From Streptomyces filamentosus (GTDB lineage Bacteria; Actinomycetota; Actinomycetes; Streptomycetales; Streptomycetaceae), in contig NZ_BNBE01000003.1 in the NCBI RefSeq assembly GCF_014654895.1, forward strand, positions 772,501-836,500: a stretch of 64,000 nt of DNA. The letters are read 5' to 3'. Each line of letters opens with the position of its first letter. Positions within the stretch are counted from its first letter, which is position 1. Shown here in pieces: positions 40,843-47,661 of this stretch. A program made the translations under genes and the position numbers. Below the pieces are notes generated by a model that made no database searches, was not told where the DNA came from, and worked only from the letters and a program-made list of their open reading frames with translations.

Positions 40843-41928
40843 ATGCCGCAGCACGTCCAGGGGGTCATCGCCCCCGGCAGGAACGAACCGGTACGCGTCG
40901 AGACCATCGTGATCCCCGATCCCGGCCCCGGTGAGGCCGTCGTCAGGATCCAGGCGTGCGGCGTCTGCCACACCGACCTGCACTACAAGCAGGGCGGGAT
41001 CAACGACGACTTCCCGTTCCTCCTCGGCCACGAGGCCGCCGGCACCGTGGAGTCCGTCGGCGAGGGCGTCACCGACGTCGCCCCCGGCGACTACGTGATC
41101 CTCAACTGGCGGGCCGTCTGCGGCCAGTGCCGGGCCTGCCGCCGCGGCCGCCCCTGGTACTGCTTCGACACCCACAACGCGAAGCAGCGGATGACCCTGC
41201 TCGACGGCACGGAGCTCTCCCCGGCCCTCGGCATCGGCGCCTTCGCCGAGAAGACCCTCGTCGCCGCGGGCCAGTGCACCAAGGTCGACCCCGCCGTCGC
41301 CCCCGAGATCGCCGGCCTCCTCGGCTGCGGCGTGATGGCCGGCATCGGCGCCGCCATCAACACCGGGAACGTCTCCCGCGGCGACACCGTCGCCGTCATC
41401 GGCTGCGGAGGCGTCGGCGACGCCGCGATCGTCGGAGCCCGCCTCGCCGGCGCCGCGAAGATCATCGCCGTCGACATCGACGAGCGGAAACTGGCCAAGG
41501 CGAAGGAGATGGGCGCCACCGACACCGTCGACTCCCGCGCCGGCGACCCCGTCGAGGCGATCCGCGCCCTCACCGGCGGCTTCGGCGCCGACGTCGTCAT
41601 CGAGGCCGTCGGCCGCCCGGAGACGTACCGGCAGGCGTTCTACGCCCGCGACCTCGCCGGCACCGTCGTCCTCGTCGGCGTCCCCACCCCCGAGATGAAG
41701 CTCGAACTGCCCCTCCTCGACGTCTTCGGCCGCGGCGGCGCCCTGAAGTCCTCCTGGTACGGCGACTGTCTGCCCTCCCGCGACTTCCCGATGCTCATCG
41801 ACCTCCACCGGCAGGGCCGCATCGACCTCGGCGCCTTCGTCACCGAGACCATCGCCCTCGACGAGATCGAGAAGGCCTTCGCCCGCATGCACGAGGGCGA
41901 CGTGCTGCGCTCGGTGGTGGTGCTGTGA
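40843..41928 (+). CDS. mscR: S-(hydroxymethyl)mycothiol dehydrogenase
   Basis: 361 residues from ATG 40843 (MPQHVQGVIAPGRNEPV). Class III-type zinc MDR enzyme: catalytic zinc ligands in CGVCHTDLHY and GHEAAG, structural zinc CGQCRACRRGRPWYC, cofactor motif IGCGGVGDAAI. YCFDTHNAKQRMTL is characteristic of the mycothiol-dependent formaldehyde dehydrogenase. It oxidises the formaldehyde-mycothiol adduct to S-formylmycothiol; MscR also removes NO from S-nitrosomycothiol. Translationally coupled (TGATG) to an MBL-fold hydrolase, as in mycobacteria. Confidence 0.95.
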   Translation: MPQHVQGVIAPGRNEPVRVETIVIPDPGPGEAVVRIQACGVCHTDLHYKQGGINDDFPFLLGHEAAGTVESVGEGVTDVAPGDYVILNWRAVCGQCRACRRGRPWYCFDTHNAKQRMTLLDGTELSPALGIGAFAEKTLVAAGQCTKVDPAVAPEIAGLLGCGVMAGIGAAINTGNVSRGDTVAVIGCGGVGDAAIVGARLAGAAKIIAVDIDERKLAKAKEMGATDTVDSRAGDPVEAIRALTGGFGADVVIEAVGRPETYRQAFYARDLAGTVVLVGVPTPEMKLELPLLDVFGRGGALKSSWYGDCLPSRDFPMLIDLHRQGRIDLGAFVTETIALDEIEKAFARMHEGDVLRSVVVL

Positions 41929-42557
41929 TGGCCGCCCGCATCGACCACCTGGTCACCTCCGGCACCTTCAGCCTCGACGGCGGCACCTGGGACGTCGACA
42001 ACAACGTCTGGATCGTCGGCGACGACGAGGAGGCGATCGTCATCGACGCCGCCCACGACCCCGCCGCCATCCTCGAAGCCCTCGACGGCCGCGCCCTGCG
42101 TGCCATCGTCTGCACCCACGCCCACGACGACCACGTCGGCGCCGCCCCCGCGCTCGCCGCCGCCACCGGCGCCCGCGTCCTGCTCCACCCGGCCGACCAG
42201 CCGCTGTGGAAGCTCACCCACCCCGACCACACCCCCGACGGCGAACTCGCCGACGGACAGGTCCTCACCATCGCCGGCACCGACCTGAGGGTCCTCCACA
42301 CCCCCGGTCACGCCCCCGGAGCGGTCTGCCTGTACGCCCCCGACCTGGGCACCGTCTTCACCGGCGACACCCTCTTCCAGGGCGGGCCCGGCGCCACCGG
42401 CCGGTCCTTCTCGGACTTCCCCACGATCGTCGACTCGATCCGGGAGAAGCTCCTCACCCTCCCGCCCGCGACGGTCGTCCGCACCGGCCACGGCGACTCC
42501 ACCACCATCGGCGCGGAAGCCCCGCACCTGGAGGAGTGGATCACCCGGGGCCACTGA
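41928..42557 (+). CDS. MBL-fold hydrolase coupled to MscR (candidate S-formylmycothiol hydrolase)
   Basis: 209 residues. Its ATG overlaps the mscR stop. Zinc motif His64-x-His66-x-Asp68-His69 (THAHDDHVG), later ligands in TPGHAPG and FTGDTLFQGGPG, as in glyoxalase II-like hydrolases. Pairing with mscR is conserved in actinobacteria, so hydrolysis of S-formylmycothiol or another mycothiol thioester is the best inference. Its last 17 bases overlap the convergent pseudouridine synthase gene. Confidence 0.9.
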   Translation: MAARIDHLVTSGTFSLDGGTWDVDNNVWIVGDDEEAIVIDAAHDPAAILEALDGRALRAIVCTHAHDDHVGAAPALAAATGARVLLHPADQPLWKLTHPDHTPDGELADGQVLTIAGTDLRVLHTPGHAPGAVCLYAPDLGTVFTGDTLFQGGPGATGRSFSDFPTIVDSIREKLLTLPPATVVRTGHGDSTTIGAEAPHLEEWITRGH

Positions 42558-43470
42558 GCGAGAGGCGGCTCGTGAACCGCCTCTCCTCGCCCGTGAACGG
42601 GTCGGCGAACTCCAGCGCCGCCGCGAGCAGCCGCAGCGGCCGCCGGTGGTCCTCCGGCCCGTCCTCACGCACCACCGGATACAGCGGATCGTCCAGGATC
42701 GGCAGCCCCAGCGCGTTCATGTGCACCCGCAGCTGGTGCGTCCTCCCGGTCTCCGGCAGCAGCCGGTACCGTCCGAAGGCGTCCCCGATCCGCTCCACCA
42801 GCTCGATCCGGCTCACCGCGTTCGGCTCGCCCGGCACCTCCCGGGCGGCCAGCACCCCCCGCTCCTTCTCGATCCGGCTGCGCACCGTCACCGGCAGCCC
42901 CACCCCGGGGTCGTACGGTGCCACCGCCTCGTACTCCTTGCGCACCCGCCGCTCCTTGAACAGCAGCTGGTACGCCCCCCGGTCCTCCGGCCGCACCACG
43001 AACAGCACCAGGCCCGCCGTCAGCCGGTCCAGCCGGTGCGCCGGCTGGAGCGCCGGCAGCCCCAGCCCCGCCCGCAGCCGCGCCACCGCCGTCTCGGTCA
43101 CGTGCCGCCCGCGCGGGGTCGTCGCCAGGAAGTGCGGCTTGTCCGCCACCAGGATCCGCTCGTCCCGGTACACCACGCCGATCTCGAACGGCACCCGCTC
43201 CTCGGGCGCGAGGTCCCGGTGGAACCACAGCCACCGCCCCGTCTCGTACGGCTCCGAGGCCGCCGCCGCCCGCCCGTCGGCCCCCACGAACCGCCCCGCG
43301 TCCAGCATCGCCCCGATCCGCTCCGCGCCGACCGCGGCCCCGTAGCGCCCGAGCAGGTACGCCCCCACCGTCGGCCAGGCCCCCTCGGGGTCCTCCGGCA
43401 GCCGGAGCCGCACCGCGTCGATCCCGTCCCGCTGCGGCAGCGGCGCGGCCGGCACCCTCTTCCTTCGCAC
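42541..43470 (-). CDS. RluA-family pseudouridine synthase
   Basis: 309 residues. The catalytic motif HRLDRLTAGLVLF carries the essential Asp. Other family stretches: GVVYRDERILVADKPHFLATTPRG, KEYEAV, PETGRTHQLRVHMNALGLPILDDPLYP (in parts). It isomerises uridine in rRNA or tRNA; the target site is unknown. An N-terminal helical region replaces the S4 domain. It is transcribed in the same direction as, and just downstream of, tRNA-Leu. Confidence 0.93.
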   Translation of the reverse strand: MRRKRVPAAPLPQRDGIDAVRLRLPEDPEGAWPTVGAYLLGRYGAAVGAERIGAMLDAGRFVGADGRAAAASEPYETGRWLWFHRDLAPEERVPFEIGVVYRDERILVADKPHFLATTPRGRHVTETAVARLRAGLGLPALQPAHRLDRLTAGLVLFVVRPEDRGAYQLLFKERRVRKEYEAVAPYDPGVGLPVTVRSRIEKERGVLAAREVPGEPNAVSRIELVERIGDAFGRYRLLPETGRTHQLRVHMNALGLPILDDPLYPVVREDGPEDHRRPLRLLAAALEFADPFTGEERRFTSRLSLSGPG

Positions 43471-43500
43471 GGCTCCGCCTCACCTCGTCCGCATACGCGA

Positions 43501-43532
43501 AAGTCCCGGCCGAGAGAACTCGACCGGGACTT
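43501..43532 (-). terminator. Terminator of tRNA-Leu
   Basis: A 9-base perfect stem AAGTCCCGG / CCGGGACTT with a 14-base loop follows the tRNA 3' end by 4 bases on the minus strand. Confidence 0.75.
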
Positions 43533-43536
43533 CTAC

Positions 43537-43624
43537 TGGTGTCCGAGGGGGGACTTGAACCCCCACGCCCGATAAAGGGCACTAGCACCTCAAGCTAGCG
43601 CGTCTGCCATTCCGCCACCCGGAC
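43537..43624 (-). tRNA. tRNA-Leu (anticodon GAG), CCA encoded
   Basis: Acceptor stem GTCCGGG / CTCGGAC (one G-T), anticodon stem CTAGC/GCTAG with loop TTGAGGT giving anticodon GAG (reads CUC). It has a long class II variable arm, a T arm GGGGG-TTCAAGT-CCCCC, discriminator A and encoded CCA. It would read the most used Leu codons of this genome. Confidence 0.96.
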
Positions 43625-43866
43625 AGGGTGTGTGTCTCGCGGCCCTGGGCCGTTCCGACGAGGAAAACCATAGCAAACATTCGGGGTGGTCGATCACCAC
43701 CCCCTCACCCGCCCCTCCCTTCCCCTCCTTCCCGCCCGTCCCACCGGTCTCGGTATGTGTCGGAGGCGTGTCGGCCGGTGGACGCCCTTGCGCCGACGGG
43801 GCGGGAGCGCGGGAGGATGGGGCGAGCACAAGGAAGCACGTGGGGCACGTCGTGGGAGGAAGCAGC

Positions 43867-45192
43867 GTGAGCGAGTCGAACACCGGCCGGACCGTCTCGG
43901 GCGAGGACGAGGTCGTCGACCTCTGCCGGGACCTCATCCGCATCGACACCAGCAACTACGGCGACCACTCCGGTCCGGGGGAGCGCGCCGCGGCCGAGTA
44001 CGTCGCCGAGAAGCTCGCCGAGGTCGGCCTCGAACCGAAGATCATCGAGTCGCACAAGGGCCGGGCCTCCACCGTGGCCCGCATCGAGGGCGAGGACCCC
44101 TCCCGCCCGGCCCTGCTCATCCACGGGCACACCGACGTCGTCCCCGCCGACGCCGCCGACTGGACCCACCACCCCTTCTCCGGCGAGGTCGCGGACGGCT
44201 GCGTCTGGGGCCGCGGCGCCGTCGACATGAAGGACATGGACGCGATGACCCTCGCGGTCGTCCGCGACCGGCTGCGCAGCGGCCGCAAGCCCCCGCGGGA
44301 CGTCGTCCTCGCCTTCCTCGCCGACGAGGAGGCCGGCGGCACCTACGGCGCCCGCCACCTGGTCGACAAGCACCGGGACGTCTTCGACGGCGTCACCGAG
44401 GCCATCGGCGAGGTCGGCGGCTTCTCCTTCACCGTCAACGAGAACCTGCGCCTCTACCTGGTCGAGACCGCCCAGAAGGGCATGCACTGGATGCGGCTCA
44501 CGGTCGAGGGCACCGCCGGCCACGGCTCCATGACCAACGACGACAACGCCATCACCGAGCTGTGCGAGGCCGTCGGCCGGCTCGGCCGCCACCAGTGGCC
44601 GGTCCGCGTCACCAAGACCGTCCGCAGCTTCCTCGACGAGCTGTCCGACGCGCTGGGCACCCCGCTCGACCCCGAGGACATGGACGCCACCCTCGCCAAG
44701 CTGGGCGGCATCGCCAAGATGGTCGGCGCCACCCTGCGCAACTCCGCCGCCCCCACCATGCTCGGCGCCGGCTACAAGGTGAACGTCATCCCCGGCCAGG
44801 CCACCGCCCACGTCGACGGCCGCTTCCTGCCCGGCTACGAGCAGGAGTTCCTGGCCGACCTCGACCGGATCCTCGGCCCCAAGGTGAAGCGCGAGGACGT
44901 CCACGGGGACAAGGCCCTGGAGACCAGCTTCGACGGCGCCCTCGTCGACGCCATGCAGGTCGCCCTGCGCGCCGAGGACCCGATCGCCCGCGCCGTCCCG
45001 TACATGCTCTCCGGCGGCACCGACGCCAAGTCCTTCGACGACCTCGGCATCCGCTGCTTCGGCTTCGCCCCGCTCCAGCTGCCGCCCGAGCTGGACTTCG
45101 CCGGCATGTTCCACGGCGTCGACGAGCGCGTCCCCGTCGACGGCCTCAAGTTCGGCGTGCGCGTCCTGGACCGCTTCCTCGACGCCTGCTGA
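43867..45192 (+). CDS. M20 family metallopeptidase/deacylase
   Basis: 441 residues from GTG 43867 (VSESNTGRTVSGEDEVVDL). Zinc motifs of M20: LIHGHTDVVPAD (His, catalytic Asp), WGRGAVDMKDMDA (bridging Asp), FLADEEAGGTYGA (catalytic Glu) and the C-terminal LSGGTDAKSFDDLGI; FHGVDERVPV carries the last His. The dimerisation lid domain is present (AGHGSMTNDDNAI). Relatives are ArgE/DapE/carboxypeptidase G2; the substrate is uncertain. The 242-base gap before it holds its promoter and the tRNA promoter. Confidence 0.93.
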   Translation: MSESNTGRTVSGEDEVVDLCRDLIRIDTSNYGDHSGPGERAAAEYVAEKLAEVGLEPKIIESHKGRASTVARIEGEDPSRPALLIHGHTDVVPADAADWTHHPFSGEVADGCVWGRGAVDMKDMDAMTLAVVRDRLRSGRKPPRDVVLAFLADEEAGGTYGARHLVDKHRDVFDGVTEAIGEVGGFSFTVNENLRLYLVETAQKGMHWMRLTVEGTAGHGSMTNDDNAITELCEAVGRLGRHQWPVRVTKTVRSFLDELSDALGTPLDPEDMDATLAKLGGIAKMVGATLRNSAAPTMLGAGYKVNVIPGQATAHVDGRFLPGYEQEFLADLDRILGPKVKREDVHGDKALETSFDGALVDAMQVALRAEDPIARAVPYMLSGGTDAKSFDDLGIRCFGFAPLQLPPELDFAGMFHGVDERVPVDGLKFGVRVLDRFLDAC

Positions 45193-45294
45193 CCGGCCTC
45201 CGGCCGCCCCTCCCGGCGGCCACGGCCGGGTCCGCCGGTGCGCGGCGGATTCGGCAGCGCGTTTGGGTGTGACCGAAAAGAGTGAATGCACCCC

Positions 45295-45309
45295 GGGGCT
45301 CGTAGCCCC
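45295..45309 (+). promoter_or_regulatory. Leader hairpin before the short chaplin
   Basis: GGGGCT-CGT-AGCCCC in the presumed 5' untranslated region, about 70 bases before the start. A strong AGGAGGAATA ribosome binding site sits directly at the ATG. Confidence 0.4.
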
Positions 45310-45376
45310 CTCCTTTCCCCCTCGTTACAGGTGATGCGGTCCGCGGCTGGGGCCGCATTGTCAACTAGGAGGAATA

Positions 45377-45610
45377 ATGATCAAGAAGGTCGTCGCTGCT
45401 GCGGCTGCCACGGGCGGTCTGGTTCTCGCGGGCGCGGGCATGGCCGTCGCCGACGCCGGTGCCCAGGGTGCGGCCATCGGCTCCCCCGGTGTCCTCTCGG
45501 GCAACGTCGTGCAGGTCCCGGTCCACGTGCCGGTCAACGTCTGCGGCAACACGGTCTCCGTGATCGGTCTGCTGAACCCCGCCTTCGGCAACACCTGCGT
45601 CAACGCCTGA
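45377..45610 (+). CDS. chpH: Short chaplin (ChpH-like)
   Basis: 77 residues. A signal peptide (MIKKVVAAAAATGGLVLAGAG, cut near AVADA) is followed by one chaplin domain with the two conserved Cys (VCGNT and NTCVNA) and the amyloid-prone GNVVQVPVHVPVNVCGN segment. Chaplins assemble on aerial hyphae and spores and lower surface tension at the water surface. It lies beside a long chaplin, the same pairing as chpC/chpH of S. coelicolor. A strong RBS (AGGAGGAATA) fits high expression. Confidence 0.95.
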   Translation: MIKKVVAAAAATGGLVLAGAGMAVADAGAQGAAIGSPGVLSGNVVQVPVHVPVNVCGNTVSVIGLLNPAFGNTCVNA

Positions 45611-45644
45611 CGTTGAGCCCCGCCCCCTGAGGGGGTGAGCCGGT

Positions 45645-45681
45645 CCGGCCCCGGAGTGCGTGCCATGCACTCCGGGGCCGG
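45645..45681 (+). terminator. Terminator after the short chaplin
   Basis: A 15-base perfect stem CCGGCCCCGGAGTGC / GCACTCCGGGGCCGG with a 7-base loop. A smaller hairpin GCCCCGGGC-ACGG-GCCCGGGGC follows at 45692-45713, before the next chaplin. Confidence 0.8.
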
Positions 45682-45764
45682 TGGCGATTCAGCCCCGGGC
45701 ACGGGCCCGGGGCCTCATCCCAAGCCGATCAGGCGAATGCCGAGAAGGCAGGTAAGCAAGAGCT

Positions 45765-46655
45765 ATGCGACAGGTCACGCGCAAGAGCATCATCACCGTC
45801 GCGGCGGCCGGAGGCGTCTTCGCACTCGGCGGCGGCATCGCGCAGGCGGATTCCGGCGCGAGCGGTACGGCCGCGAACTCTCCCGGAGTCGGCTCCGGGA
45901 ACACCGTGCAGGTCCCGGTCCACGCCCCGGTCAACGCGTGCGGCAACACCGTCAACGCCGTCGGGGTCCTCAACCCGGCGATGGGCAACTCCTGTGCCAA
46001 CGTCCCCGCGCAGGCCCGCCCCGGCGCGTCCGGCGACGCGCGGGCGACCGGCTCCCCGGGCGTGGCCTCCGGCAACACCGTCGTGGTCCCGGTCGACGTC
46101 CCCGTGAACGTGTGCGGCAACAGCGTCACGGGCATCGGCCTGGGCAACGCCGCCACGGGCAACGACTGCGCGAACGGTCAGACCCCCGACTCCGGCTACG
46201 GCGAGGAGGAGCCCGGCGGCTACGGCGAGGAACCGGGCGGCTACGGCGAGGAGACGCCCCCCGGCACTCCGGGCACCCCCGGCACGCCGGGGACCCCTGG
46301 TACGCCGGGAACTCCCGGCACCCCCGGTACGCCGGGAACCCCCGGGACCCCCGGCACCCCGGGCACGCCCGGTACTCCTGGCACCCCCGGCACCCCGGGC
46401 ACGCCCGGTACTCCTGGCACCCCGGGGACTCCCGGTACGCCGGGGACGCCCGGAACCCCCGGTACGCCCGGTGTGCCGCCCGGCTCGGAGGGTGGCACGC
46501 ACCACCCCGGCCCGGGGATCACGCCGCCGCCGGCCTCCCCGGACGAGCTCGCCGAGACCGGCGCGTCCACGCCGCTCGCCGTGGTCGTCCCGGCCGCCGC
46601 GGGCATGCTGCTGGCGGGCTCGCTGGTCTACCGCCGCACCCGCCGCGGCGTCTGA
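45765..46655 (+). CDS. chpC: Long chaplin with Gly-Thr-Pro stalk and sortase signal (ChpC-like)
   Basis: 296 residues. Signal peptide (to about AQADS), then two chaplin domains (GNTVQVPVHAPVNACGN...NSCAN and GNTVVVPVDVPVNVCGN...NDCAN), a GYGEEEPG-type acidic repeat, 23 Gly-Thr-Pro triplets, and a C-terminal sorting signal LAETG, hydrophobic helix and RRTRRGV. LAETG is a typical class E sortase signal, so it should be linked covalently to peptidoglycan and anchor short chaplins. The collagen-like stalk is the unusual part. Confidence 0.95.
   Translation: MRQVTRKSIITVAAAGGVFALGGGIAQADSGASGTAANSPGVGSGNTVQVPVHAPVNACGNTVNAVGVLNPAMGNSCANVPAQARPGASGDARATGSPGVASGNTVVVPVDVPVNVCGNSVTGIGLGNAATGNDCANGQTPDSGYGEEEPGGYGEEPGGYGEETPPGTPGTPGTPGTPGTPGTPGTPGTPGTPGTPGTPGTPGTPGTPGTPGTPGTPGTPGTPGTPGTPGTPGTPGVPPGSEGGTHHPGPGITPPPASPDELAETGASTPLAVVVPAAAGMLLAGSLVYRRTRRGV
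46263..46469 (+). repeat. In-frame 9-bp repeat encoding 23 Gly-Thr-Pro units
   Basis: 207 bases of GGN-ACN-CCN repeats inside the long chaplin gene. Synonymous bases vary (GGC/GGT/GGG, ACC/ACG/ACT/CCG/CCC), which indicates age or selection against slippage rather than a fresh expansion. Confidence 0.97.
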
Positions 46656-46673
46656 ACCGCCCGGCCGAGACGC

Positions 46674-46704
46674 GAAGGGGCCCCGCACGCCGCGGGGCCC
46701 CTTC
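46674..46704. terminator. Bidirectional terminator after the long chaplin
   Basis: A 13-base perfect stem GAAGGGGCCCCGC / GCGGGGCCCCTTC with loop ACGCC between convergent genes. Confidence 0.88.
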
Positions 46705-46712
46705 CGCGTCCC

Positions 46713-46901
46713 TCACCAGGTCGCGCGGACCTGACGGATGATCCGCCGCTTCAGCCGCACTCTGCGGCTCCCGTCCAGACGCAGGGTGAGGCGGTCCAAC
46801 TCCCAGTGGCCGTACTCGGCATGGTCGGTCAGAAGCCGCGCGGTCTCCTTGCGGGAGACGCCGCGCGGCACGTACACGTCGACAAATTCGTATTCCGGCA
46901 T
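46713..46901 (-). CDS. DUF5703 small conserved protein
   Basis: 62 residues (MPEYEFVDVYVPRGVSRKE ... RRIIRQVRATW). A short, highly conserved actinobacterial protein of unknown function, rich in charged residues, with no signal or membrane segment. It is divergent from the gene at 46949, separated by 47 bases. Confidence 0.9.
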   Translation of the reverse strand: MPEYEFVDVYVPRGVSRKETARLLTDHAEYGHWELDRLTLRLDGSRRVRLKRRIIRQVRATW

Positions 46902-46948
46902 CGCATCTATTGTGCGGGCACCGCCCCGGTACGGATAGCGTCTGTCCC

Positions 46949-47590
46949 ATGTCTGATGCTGCGCAGTCCACCGCTGCCGAGGTACGTGCCGCCGCAGAGG
47001 CGGTCAAGACCGCACTGGACCGTCACCTCGCGGCGGTCGAACGCCGCACGGGGGACGACGACACGGCGGTGTACGAGGCGTTCAACGCGCTCGCCGCGGC
47101 CGCCGAGACCTACGACGAACTCCTCTACGACCGCTACGACGAGGTGACCCCCTTCGAGATCCCCGGCGCCGACGACGGACTGCCCCCCTACTCCGGCCCC
47201 GACGAGCCGCACGCCCTCAGCGTGCTGATCCGCCGCGACTACGCCGTGGCGGACCGGCGCCGGCTGGTGGAGCAGGCCCGGCGCGTCTCCGACCTCGACC
47301 ACGACGAGGAGGGACCGCGCCGCACCGCCGCCGCGCTCGGCGTCCTCTTCGGGGAGTACGAGCCCGACGAGATCGCCTCCCGGCACAAGGAGTTCGGCCT
47401 GGAGGAGGGCGACTCCACGCTCTGGGTCACCGCCGCCGAGGAACTCCCGGAACCGGGGGAGTGGCTCGCCGCCCCCTTCGAGCAGGCCGAGCCGGAGCGG
47501 ATCGTCTGCCGCTTCGACATCAGCTCCGTCTTCGACGACGAGGACGACGAGGACGAGGGCGGGGGATCCGGCGGGACCGCCGGACGCTAG
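46949..47590 (+). CDS. Conserved acidic hypothetical protein
   Basis: 213 residues from ATG 46949. The first 60 residues are helical (AAEVRAAAEAVKTALDRHLAAVE, then YEAFNALAAAAETYDELLYDRYDEVTPFE). The centre contains SVLIRRDYAVADRRRLVEQA and the C-terminus is strongly acidic (FDDEDDEDEGG). No enzyme motif or membrane segment is visible. It resembles conserved Streptomyces proteins of unknown function. It ends at a strong terminator. Confidence 0.87.
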   Translation: MSDAAQSTAAEVRAAAEAVKTALDRHLAAVERRTGDDDTAVYEAFNALAAAAETYDELLYDRYDEVTPFEIPGADDGLPPYSGPDEPHALSVLIRRDYAVADRRRLVEQARRVSDLDHDEEGPRRTAAALGVLFGEYEPDEIASRHKEFGLEEGDSTLWVTAAEELPEPGEWLAAPFEQAEPERIVCRFDISSVFDDEDDEDEGGGSGGTAGR

Positions 47591-47597
47591 GCCGCAC

Positions 47598-47642
47598 GGC
47601 GGAGGGCCGGGACGTCCACGCGTGACGTCCCGGCCCTCCGCC
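47598..47642. terminator. Bidirectional terminator
   Basis: A 19-base perfect stem (GGCGGAGGGCCGGGACGTC at 47598-47616 with 47624-47642) and a 7-base loop CACGCGT between convergent genes. Confidence 0.9.
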
Positions 47643-47661
47643 GTATCCGTGCCGCTCCCCG

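Noticed and set aside
43584..43606. CCTCAAGCTAG sequence resembling half of a SoxR box
   Set aside because: It is the anticodon arm of tRNA-Leu on the other strand, fully explained by the tRNA fold.
46263..46469. Regular 9-base repeats considered as a CRISPR-like array
   Set aside because: There are no spacers of unique sequence and no cas genes; the repeats are in frame inside the chaplin gene.
46241..46606. Antisense frame encoding Gly-Val-Pro repeats, elastin-like
   Set aside because: It is the reverse complement of the Gly-Thr-Pro stalk of the chaplin; it has no ribosome binding site or signal peptide.
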